This document shows, piece by piece, positions 11,401 to 23,400 of a stretch of DNA of 64,000 nt (its first letter is position 1; every line of letters starts with the position of its first letter). The notes below the pieces were generated by a model. The model was given only the letters and a program-made list of their open reading frames with translations. It was not told the origin of the DNA and searched no databases. This DNA comes from Monodelphis domestica (taxonomy: Eukaryota > Chordata > Mammalia > Didelphimorphia > Didelphidae): positions 429,155,957 through 429,219,956 of the forward strand of contig NC_077228.1 in NCBI RefSeq assembly GCF_027887165.1. The letters are read 5' to 3'. The translations under genes were made by a program, and so were the position numbers.

Positions 11401-14400
11401 ATTTTTTTAATAGTCCCTTTAGCTCTAAATTTATAATATGATTCTATTACGTAGAGAGAAAATTCACATACCTCTTTTCATTTCCTGAATGTGAGACATT
11501 TCTGAAAAGACATCCATTTGTCAACAAACTATAAAACAGCAAAAATATTTTTTTTCAGTCTGGTTATAATTCATGTGCAGTGTCATGCTTCCTTTAGAAG
11601 TTTGCCATTTTCTTTATAGCTTTTTTTTTAAACTAAAAGTTTCACTCTTTCCCTCTCTGCTGACTCTCCCCTCCAGCTACAAACCTGTCCAGATCTCCTC
11701 AGTTTTTAAAAAAATATATATATCCCATAATCTTCCCAAGCTCTCATCTTTTTCTCCTTAACATTCACTGTCAAGACTTCTGGAAAATAGTCTTTACTCT
11801 ACTCATTGCTTTTTCCATTCCCCTGTCACCTGCAATCAGGTTTCTTTCCAGAACTTTCTCTACTGGAAAGTCATTAATGACATCCTGATTGCCTGATCCA
11901 GTGACCTCTTCCTCTCTGATCACTATATTCATGCTCTTGACCTCTCTGTTGTTGGTATTCTTGTTCCTTCTTGGCTTCTGTGACACTATTTTCTCCTGAT
12001 GGTTCTACCTCTCAGATCACTCCTTCATTGACTTTCCTATTCCTGTACCTCTATCCTCCCCCCATCAGGATATCTTCCAAGGTAAATGTCATTAACTCTT
12101 CTTTTTTTCCCTTGCTGTTTTCTTCTTTGGCCATCTCATCTACTCTCATAGCTTCAATCACTGCCTCCACATATACTTGACTTTTTTCCATGTGCTCTGT
12201 GATCCAATGGCATTTTGTCCAAATCCTTGCTGTTCTTTGTACATGACAACCATCTCCTGAATCTGTGGCTTATTTCCAGGCCTGCGATACCCTTCCTCCT
12301 CATCTCTGCCTCTTGGCTTCCTTTAGGGACTCAGTTAAAATCCTGCTTTCTGCAAAAAAGCTTTCCTAGTCTTCCTTAATGCTAGTGCCTTCCCTCTACC
12401 TTGTATATCTCTCTTATATGTATAATTATTTGCAGGTTGCCTCCCCCATTAAAATGTAAACTCCTTGGGGGCAGCTGGGTAGCTCAGTGGATTGAGAGCC
12501 AGGCCTAGAGACGGGAGGTCCTAGGTTCAAATCTGGCCTCAGACACTTCCCAGCTGTGTGACCCTGGGCAAGTCACTTGACCCCCATTGCCTAGCCCTTA
12601 CTACTCTTCTGCCTTGAAGCCAATACACAGTATTGACTCCAAGACGGAAGGTAAGGGTTTTTTAAAAAAAAAATTTTTTTTTTTAATGTAAACTCCTTGA
12701 AGGCAGGGGCTACTTATGCCTTTCTTTGTATCCCCAGGGCTTACTTGATACAGTTTTTGGAGCATAGTAGGCCCTTAATAAATGCATGTTGACAGAGTTA
12801 TGCAGTCAGCTCTCTGATCTATAGATCTATTTGTTGTCTTCTGAGATAAAAGTGCCTGGGCAGTGTCTCCACCTAGATGTTTCACAGACAACTCAAATGC
12901 AACATATCCAAAGTTGAGTTTCTTCCAAACCCTGCTTCTCTTAATTTCCCAATTTCTTTTGTGAATACCATCCTCCTCCCAATCATCCATCCTGGAAACC
13001 TCTGTGCAATCTTTGATGCCTCCTTCCTGCTCACCACCCACATCCAATCTTGTCCCTTCTACTTCTTCATAATCTCTAGACCTTTTTCCTTCTCAGTTCT
13101 TTGTTCTATGACCCGGTTCAGGTCCTCATTTCCTCACCATTGTTTTGTTGTAATAAGCTCCTAATTGGTCCCCCTTAACTCCTGTCTTTCTCTACTTCCT
13201 GTCTATCTTTCACATAGCTGCCAAAGTCATTTTTCTAATGTATAGGTCCAATCATATAATTTCCCTGCTAAAACCTATGGTTACTCAATATTGCATGCAG
13301 AATAAAATATATGTTCCTTAAGCTGGTATTTAAGCCAGTCTCTAATTTGGCTTCTACTTAGCTTGCCATTCAAGTTTTATGCTGGTTGCCTCTTTGTCCA
13401 TTATTCCATCCAAACTGGTTTCCCCAGTCTGGTCCTGCCTTCTTACAGTTCTGTTCACACATCCCTGCACCTGGAGCATATATTCAGAACACTTCTTGGC
13501 TCCTGAAATAACAGCTTCACATCTTTCAAGACCTAACTTTGGGCCACCTTTTCAGTCTCTACCCTCCAAACAAAAGTAGTCCCTCTGCCTTCAAACAAAG
13601 TACTTGTGTCTCTGTTAGAGTTCTCTTAGGGACATAAATCTTATTCTGTGACACATTGTAGTCATTTTCATACAAATTCTTTCCAGCCTAGATTATAAGC
13701 TCTGTCAGGAAAAAGACCAATTCCTTTTCATCCTATATGCAAGGCACTTACTGATTGTTTATTGGGTTGTGGGGTGAGGGGGAAGGAATATTTTGGATTT
13801 CAGCCTAGCATAGGTATGGTGTAAATCTCTACTTTTTTCCCTTGAGCTGGCTCACTCATAACTAACACTCATTAACCCATACTCACACTAGCAGTTCTCA
13901 GAAAGGCACTTGTCACTTTTGCTTTTGAGTCTCCACAGGTGTGCTTTCCAATGATATATAAAAGCAGCCCCCAATGACACCATTAACTCTTAAACAAGAC
14001 AAAAGCAATAATACAGTGTAAAGTTATACCATAAATTACTCAGTATAGAGCAAGAGGAAAATGTTATATTTACTCAGTAAACGGTAATAGAAGACAAAAA
14101 CAGGAATAATTATCTTGTGCCCTTCATTTTGAAGAAGACTGATGACATTCAAAGTTTGCTATCCTAACTTGCTGATGAATTGGATTAAAAGGGGCAGTGT
14201 TGCACAAAGTCACCAGCCTCACTCTCTCTTCCAGAGTCATCAAAGTCCAGTGGCAAGACAAAAGTCAGGATGGCTGGGGATGGCTTGGCCTAGGATGCAG
14301 TGGATGACCTTAACATTTTCAGTGTCTGACCAATCTCTAAGTGCTCCACAGTGCTTGCTTCAGGTGCTTTCCTGGCCATTGCAACAAATCATTCTCATCT

Positions 14401-17400
14401 CCCATGCTTGAGGTGGACATCCTCCTGACTCACCCATGGGTTGGAGGCCTTTGGTTACCCTCCACCTGGTTTAACCCACCAGCCAAGATGGTTTTTACAG
14501 CCGTGTGGCTACTGTGCATGCTACAGCTTCTTGGAGCCCCAGGTGAGAGTTGGGTGAAAAGGTGAATAGAATTATATTTACTCAATAGAAGACCAGAGCA
14601 AGAAAAATTAAAATAACCTACCCATGGACTTTGGTGACAATCTTCCCCCAATATACAGTATTCATACAGTTCTGAGAACATACCTATGGAAACCTATACA
14701 GTAGGAAGGTACATATATCAACATTGTACTTGTTTGGTGACAAGCAGTTTTCTTAAGTCAGAGATCTGCAATAAAACAGATACAAAACCTATAATTTTCC
14801 TCTCCTTAAAATGAGTGCTGATAGTAGAGGACAGCAGAGGAAAGCACCACCTCTATAGAAGACCCTGGAGAAGAGTGAAGCCTGAGAGCCCTCCCCATTC
14901 CCTGGAGCCTCTAATTTAGCTGGAAGCCTCTTGTGTATTCTGCCTCCAACTTCTTTTGTGTTTCTTCCTATAACTGCTTCTTTGGCTGCCTGTCTTCTCC
15001 ATGCCTCAAATCAGAGCCTTCTGGTAGTGGGTCAGTGACTTGTCTTTGCTCTAAGATATATTAACCTGTCAGATGTCTTCTTGTAATCTTCCCAGGGTCC
15101 TCAAACGGTGATTTCATTTAGAGTTCTTTAGTTATAAACTTCAAACCCTAAAGAGTAATCACATGCCAATGAATGGGCATTCTGAATAGCATTTTTACCT
15201 GAATGGTAATTCTTTATCTGGTCTTCAGAACAGTGTATATCCATAGTCAGCATTTTATCTGACAGATGGTTTCTTCACACAAACTGGTTTGTTTGTGGTT
15301 GGTTTCTTCTGTCTGCTTTCTGACAAGTCAATCTTACATTGACTTGTGGATCTAGAACTGAGAGGACCATAGAAAACATTTAATTCAAACCCTTTCTTTT
15401 AGAGGTCAGGAATCTCAGAGCCAGAGAGGAGAATGACTCTGTCCAAGTCACACATTCTGGAACAGAGCCACAATTCTAAACTAGACTCTCGCACTCAAAT
15501 TCAGTAACTAGCATTTAGCAAAGTGCTTCACAAATATTATTTCATGTATCCTCATGACAGCTCTGATAGGTAGATGTTATTATTTTCCTTATATTGCAGG
15601 TAGGAAATTGAGGCAAAGCGAGGTTTTGATTTGTCCAGGATCACAGAGTGAGTGAGTGGATCAGAGATTTGAATGTAGGTCTTCCTTCCTCCAGGTAGCG
15701 CTCTCTCCTCATATATTATACTTTAAGAAGGTCGGAGGTACAGGATAAATGAAAGATTCTGGGAATAAAGTGTTCACAAATCAGGACTATGCTTTCAATT
15801 ATACAGAACCAGTTTCTAATTTTTAGCCAAGCTACATGCTGCCTTTTGCTAACAAATTAAAAATTCATTAATGGAGCCCATAGCCATTTACAATATTCCC
15901 AGCAGTGCTGTGGAAGATACCAAGATGAATGAAACATAGTTCATGACCTTAGAGAATGCATAGCAGAGTAGAAAAAATAAGATGTGCACAAGAAATTACA
16001 AGACCGACTGTGATCAGTGTCCCAAGAGAGGGAGCAATGAGGATTTTTACTATCTGGAGAAGGGAGAGAACTCTTCAGGATAAGGACCAAGGATTAGAAG
16101 GGCTTCCTAGTCAGCTAGCATTGATGAAGCATCTCCTCTATGCTAGTTCCTGTGCCAAATGCTGAGGATACAAAAAAGACCAAAAATAAAACCCCACCAC
16201 AAATTCCTGCTCTCCGAGGGGCTCACAGATGTCGGAGGCTGAGGAGACTGTGAGGACATCTGTAGGGGCCTCTACCCTCTATGATCACCACAGGTCTTTG
16301 TGCTATCTCCAAGATGGGGAAGGATGCTCTGCCACCTCCCCATTCATGGGGGCCTTCTCTGCCTAGGTGTTGGCAGGGCTTTTCCTCTCACCAAAGGGCC
16401 AAGCACTATATGGGCACAGAAAAAGGTGCCTCTAAGTTTGTATAGGGAAGTAACTGAAGATTGGGCTGGGACTGTCTTGTGAATGATCTTGCACCCCAGG
16501 CTGAGGAGCCAGGAAGAGCCACTGATAACTTTTAAACAGGAAAGTGGCCTCATCAGAGAGAACTGTGCTTTAGGAAAATTATTGTTCAGTCGTCTGACTC
16601 CGTGACCCCATTTGGGGTTTTCTTGGCAGAAATACTGGAGTGCTTCATCATTGCCTTCTCCAACTCATTTCAGAGGTGAGAAAACAGAAGCCAGCAGCTT
16701 TAAGTGACCTGCCCAAGGTCACACAGCTAGTAAATGTCTGAGGCTAGACTTGAACTCGCTAAGAGGAGTCTTCCTAACTTCAGGCCCAGCACCATCCCCT
16801 GCACCACCTCATGGTCTTAGGAAAATTAGTATGGAGGACTGATGGAGCTAGATGGATGAGGCAAGTACAGAGAACACTTAAAAGGATATTGAAGTCATAA
16901 ACTAGGGTTGTGGCCATAGAGTAGAACAGGAATGGGCCAGATTTATGTGGAGGATGGGAGAAACCAGAGATAATCCTGGCATCTGGCTGGTGGTGGTTCC
17001 ATGAACAGAAATAGGAAAGTCAAGAGTAGGAACTCTCTCAGGATGGGGGGGAAGAGGGCTCAGTTTTACAAGTTTGCATGGATTTTCAAGAGGCAGCTCC
17101 AAGTGCATGGCAGAATGAGTTCAAGAAAGAAGTTGGGGATGGAGATATAAACCTGTTTACCATCTATACAGAGACATGGTTAGAGCCTTAGAGGCAGAGG
17201 AGATTGCAGTGGGAGAAACCAGTTCTTCCAGGAGTGCTTCTAAAAATATATGTCATGGTATTTATTGAAATCACATGCTTAGGCACAATCCTAGCTGACT
17301 GAAGAGGTGGACCAAAGGTTCTAGAACTGGATCAGATTGAGCTACATTCTATCTGTTACATGAACAAATGCACATCTTTATTCCTGTTTAATCCCTTAGC

Positions 17401-20400
17401 TGACAATGGTCACATAAAGGCAGCAGAGTATAGTGAATAGAGTACTGGTCTTGCAGTCAAAAGACGTAGGTTCAAATCCTGCCTCCAACACTTAATAGCT
17501 GTGTGATGACCCTGGGCAATCTCTTCAAGCCAGTCTCCATTTGGAAAGAAAAATGAGAATAATAGTAGCACCTGTGTCAGAGGCTTATTTTAAGGATCAA
17601 GTTAGACATAAGGTGCTTTGCAAACCTTAAAGTGCTACAAAAGTGTCATCGTTTTCATCATCATTTGGGGAACAGAAAATAAGTGATAGGACTTCTTTTG
17701 CTGCAGACCATCTTGTGTGCATTGTTTTGGGGTCTTTTGTAGGATGCTCCAGCAGTCAAAGATGTTCTGTCATTAGAGCCTTACCTGGTTGCCTTCCAAA
17801 CCATTTGCTGCTGCCGCCTCGTCTCACCTTTGCAGCTGATGGGCATTATTGTTAGAGAGGAGTTTGTGATTAGCAACTTGACATCACTGCTTTGGGTAAT
17901 GAGCAGACTTGAGACTATTCAAAAAATAGTTTCTTCTTAGGAAAAAATTGGGGATACCTAGACGCCATTACTGTGTTGGGGCTCCTTTGCATCACTGGAA
18001 TGAATTTACTTTATTTGAAGTCAAGTAATATTCAGGGTTCTTTCTCAAGTGCTCTAAAGATATGCCTTACTGCGATTGACACTTTATTTTCACCTTACAT
18101 AATGAGATGATGAAAATTGGAGGTGTTCCTTGGGTGGCATCATTTCATAGAAGCTCCATACTATCCAGCATTTATTTTTATTTCAAAAAATCATGTAAGT
18201 AGCTATAAGACCTCATAACAATTTTATCAATGCTATTGTAAATTTGCAACAGCAGTGAGGATAGGGGGATGAAAAAGCAAAGGCAGGAGAGAGGATACAA
18301 TATTGGCTGTTCTGCTCTATGTAAATGTCATTAAATTAAGAGAAATTACTTTTCTGATTATTTCTGTTTAACAAGCTTATTTCTTTTTGATAGTGGAGGA
18401 TGAAAATTTGGAAAACCTAAAGGTCAAAGGATATTTTGGAACTGTCAGCATACGGATATTAGTTCATCAATGGCCTCTGGCATCCAGTTCCAATGTACAA
18501 ATGATTGCCATTCAAGAAGAGGTAGTAGACATTGATGGGAAAAAAGTAAGAGAGCATACTTCTGTATTTCAAACTTAGTAATTACCAAAAAAGTTATAAA
18601 CAATTGTGCCATGAGTTTTCTGTATTTTAGATCGTGTTTTCTTCTATCATATTTCTGACTTTGTTTGGAAAAAAAGTATTTAAGAGTTGATATTAGTGTC
18701 AGCTGGGTAGCTCAGTAGATTGAGAGCCAGGCCTAAAGATGGGAAATCCTAGGTTCAGATCTAGCCTCAGACACTTCCCAGATGTGTGACCCTGGGCAAG
18801 TTACTTAACCCCTTTTGCCTAGCCCTTACTGCTCTTCTGCCTTGGAGCCAATACACAGTATTGATTCTAAGGTGGAAGGTAAGGGTTTAAAAAAAAGGGG
18901 GTTGCTATTCAGTAGTCATAAAGGAGCCCTACAAATCCCCTAATATTTTGGAGTTTTCATTTTACCTTTTTTAAATTTTGAATTATTTAGCATAAAAACA
19001 ATCAATCACATTCATATGTGTTCATTTACGAATACTACTAGAGGGAAGAATTGAAGCAATTAGACTTGTTTTTCATTTCTGCTACCTAGCTATGTCTCTA
19101 TAACATGAATTAAATAGAACTAAAAGTAGGACCTACAAAAGACAGTGCAAAATGTGGCAAGATTGGAAATTTTTCCCCAACTTGGAAAAAAATTATTACT
19201 CTAGGTCATGTCAATAGTTGGGAACCTACAGAAAGATTAGACAGGAAAATGGGGTTTCAGTTTATGTATGAACCAATGTCATTTAAAATAAAGAATTGGT
19301 TATTTTATCTTTCACAGGCTCAACAAAAAGTTGTCATTGAAGTTGGTATTTTAGTGAAAAACCACAGAGTCCACCGACGTTCAAATTACACTGTTCCTTT
19401 AGAGGAAAGCATACTGTATTCTATTCCCAGAGACAATGACGTTTTCTTTACATTTCCTCATCTCTCACAAAAAGGTAACCACACATACACACAAACTCAG
19501 TATGAATTAAAAAAAATACCTTAATGAATAATCATTTGAGTATTAGAATGTTTTAGTGTCTTACTTAAGTGCTTTAATGTATCAGTGATCTTATATGGTA
19601 TGAATTCCCTTTCTATTAATCAGGTAATACCTTCATAGATGGTTTGGATTGCAACCCGTTCATACGGATAATGGTCATTCTGATTGTGTCTACATTTTTC
19701 CATAAATCCTCTCTGAACTGAAAAACCCATTCTGTGCCTTGGAGATGATCCTCTTCTTTTTCATTTTAATGTTTATTTTTTTAAATACCATAATTATCTT
19801 CCAATAGATCCTCCCTTCCTCACAGAAACTTATCTACCTTATTATAACAAAGAAAAAGTTAAGTGAAACTTAACTGATGAACATTTGGCATCCGTAGGTT
19901 CCTCCAGTCCAAAGAGGAGGAAGAAGATATGCTTCATTTGTTTTCACAATTGAACTGTCATGCTCTTGCCTTTTGAGAGTAGCTGGCCCACTGACTTTTC
20001 CAGTAAAGCATGTTCTCAGTACTGTGTGCCTGCCTTTCCACTGATATCTAAGTCTCTTAAATCCCTTGGTTCTTCTGAGATCATGATGTGCCATCATTTG
20101 CAGCCAGTGATGTTGAGTCAGTTTGAGATCTTTGAAAGTACAGGAGACTTTCCTACAAGTCATCCAGCCTGAGCTCTTTATAATTGCTGATAGATATTTT
20201 TAGTCCCAAAAACATTATTAGGAAATAAGCTTCTTTCAGGAAGCCCTTTGTGTTGTTTTGGATTTATGGGAATCTCTTTTGAGATGTTGGGCAATACAGG
20301 GCAGGGAAGAGTGCTGCCTGGAGTCAAGAGAACCCAACCCCAAATACTCCCTCTTGTGCTTATTCTTGGCATCACTTAACCTCCCAAGGCCTCAGTCTCT

Positions 20401-23400
20401 TTTCTGTAAAATAGGGAGGTAGATGGCTTCTGAGATCCCTTCCAGCTCTAGATTTAGAGCCATTCTATTGTCTGGTAGAGCTTTTTTTTTTAACCCTTAA
20501 CTTCTATTTTAGGATTAATATGACATATTGCTTCTAAGGTAGAAGAGCAATAAGGGCTAGGCAATGAGGATTTAAGGGACTTACTTGCCCAGGGTCACAC
20601 AGCTAGGGAAGTATCTGAAGTCAAGTTTGAACCCAAGACCTCCTGTCTGGGTCTGGCTCTATCCACTGCGTCAACCAGCTACCCCTGGTAGATCTCTTCT
20701 GCCATAATTGTCTATACTCTTAAGTAGAACATTAAGTATGTTTTGTTTTTAAAGTTCTCTTTAAAGGGGAAACTACTTTGCTTTTAGTAGAAATCTTTGT
20801 TACTTCAGTTAAAATTTATTTTTGCTTGTTTCCCTATAGATTTATTTTTTTAAAACCCTTACCCCTTCTTATAATTGATACTTAGTATTGGTTCCAAGGC
20901 TGAAGAGCAGTTAAGGGCTAGGCAAATGGCATTAAGTGACTTTCCCAGTCACAGTGCTATGAAGTGTCTGAGGTCAAATTTGAATCCAAGACCTCCCATG
21001 TCAAATTTGAATCCAAGACCTCCCATCTCCAGATCTGGGGCTCTCCATAGTTTTCTTAAAGAATCTAAGATAAACCTCATTTTCTCTTCAGGAAGGGATT
21101 TTTCTTTTAGGAATGCTCATTCTAAGAAATCTAGATAATTAGGCTTTTGAAGTTGCTTTCTGTAGTACTGACTTTTATGGCCTCAATCTTGATCCATTTC
21201 CTGACCTTAAAGTTAGTGGTAGAGAGCTAGAAGCGTTAACTTTGTTCTTCTGCTTCAATAGATAGCCCTAGTGCATTGCAGACAACTAGCCAGTACCTTG
21301 TCAGGAATGTGGAAACAACCATAAATGAAGACCCATTGCCCGACAAGTTACCCGAAACTCCACTTCGAGCAGAGCCTCCATCTTCATATAAGGTAACTCT
21401 CGGTATCTCCGAATGTCTTTCAAGCATAGACCCATGTGAGAAAAAAGGATGAGCCTGAGGGTTGGAGCCCTACAGGTCCCTTAATATAGAAATCTGTGTG
21501 ATTTGATGTGAAAGCTTGATTCTTTGCCTGGACCTGTGATATCAACACTGTAAAAAGCTCCAGGGGAAGACCAGGCGGCTAGCTGGCACAATGAGGAAGA
21601 CTCCTTTTCCCCCCAAGTTCAGATCTGGCCTGACGCTTTTTTAAAGTTTATTTATTTTCCAGATTATACATGTTGGTATAGTTTTCAATAATTGTTTTCT
21701 GACATTTTGCACTTGGTGTTACTCTCCCTTTCACCATCCATATTTCCTCCTGTTGTGAATCACTTACACTAGAGAAAAATTCATGGAGGAAATAAAGTGA
21801 GAAATGACCTGCTTCAGGCTGCATTCAGACCCTGTCTGTTCCTTCCATGGCACCGAAGAGCCCTGGATCTTTATATTGCTCATAATACTGAAGTCATTCA
21901 CACTGGAGCATCATACTACTGTGGTCACTGTGTACAATGTTCTCCTGGTTCCGCTCACTTTCTTTGCATCTCTTCATAGAAATCTTCCCAGGTTTTTATT
22001 TTTGTGATCTTGTTCATCATTTCTTATGGCATAACAGTGTTCCACTGTAATCAGATACCACAACTTATTCAGCCATTCCCCAAAAGATTCATTTTCCAGG
22101 TCTCTGCTACTACCAAAAGAACAATATTTTTGTATAAGTAGGTTCTTTTCCTCTACCTTTGATCTTTTCAGGATCTAGCAGTGGTGTTACCAGATCAAAT
22201 GGCATGCACACTTTGATGGTCCCTTGGCATGGTCCCAAATTGTTCTCCAGAATGGCTATTTCAATTGGCCTCAAAACACCCTAATTAGCTGTGTGACCCT
22301 ATTTGCCTCAGTTTCTCATCTGTAAAATGAGCTGGAGAAGAAAATGGCAAACCATTTCAGAATCTTCGGCAAGAAAGTCCCAAATGGAGTCACAAAACAA
22401 CTGCACAATAACCTGGGGAAGAACTTCTACCAATAAAGGCAGCTAAGCAATACAGTGGGTAGTGTGCTGAATCTGGGTTCAGGAGAAATGGGGTTCAACT
22501 CCCTTCTCATTGGACATTTCACTTACGAAATGGGGATGATAACAACAGCACTTAAGTTTCCAGGATAGTTGTGAGAATCACAGTGCACATATTAAATACT
22601 TATTTCCTTCCTTGATTGGTGCAGTTATAGTAGAGACAAGGCCCACAATTGTTACAATACCACAGCTTTTCAGCCATTCCCTAATTGGTGGGCATGACCT
22701 TTGATTGCAATTTTCTTTTTATGTTTTAATTTCATTAAGACCAGGAAAATTGTTTTGATTGTGATTGATTGTTCCCTCTAATATTACTAATATTATCCTC
22801 CTTAACCTTTCATCCCCAGCTTGTTTCCTGATTGTTTAATATACTTTTATGCCAAATTTTTGTCCTTTGTCCATTTCAGAAAACTGAGGCTCCTCTAATG
22901 TCGACTTTTCCCCTCTTCATGTTTGTATATTCTTGCATACCCCAAATTATAAGAAATAGCAAATCCCACTCTTGCAGGCTATGGATTATTTCTGGTTGTT
23001 TTTGAAAGCCTAGCCTGATCTGGCATCCTCTCCTGTCACCCTCAGGATCTGGGCTATATTTGCAGCTCTTAAATGGAAGAAGTCACTTACTGTACCTTGT
23101 CATTGGATTTCTCAATCATTATTTGGCCTGCTGTAAATTTCAAGGTTTTTCTTTGCTAGAGTTGGTAGTTGGGAGCTGGGTGGTATGTATGCCTCTGCTC
23201 AGGTGGCCAAGATAGCAGAAAGTCTAAATATGCTGAATTTGAACTTATCAAGGGGAGAGGGAAGAGTCAGGAAAAAAGCTATGGTCACAAAAATAGAAGC
23301 AGGAGGGTGATGTTATGATAGAAAAAGGGGAGGTAGGAGTGTCAAAGATGTCTTCAAAAACGCTAACTGCTGCAGAGAGAGATTAAGGAAGAGAATGACT

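Noticed and set aside
12468..12684. tRNA-like A and B boxes suggesting a tRNA gene
   Set aside because: They are the Pol III head of a SINE; the sequence does not fold as a tRNA, and the unit recurs about 15 times in the window.
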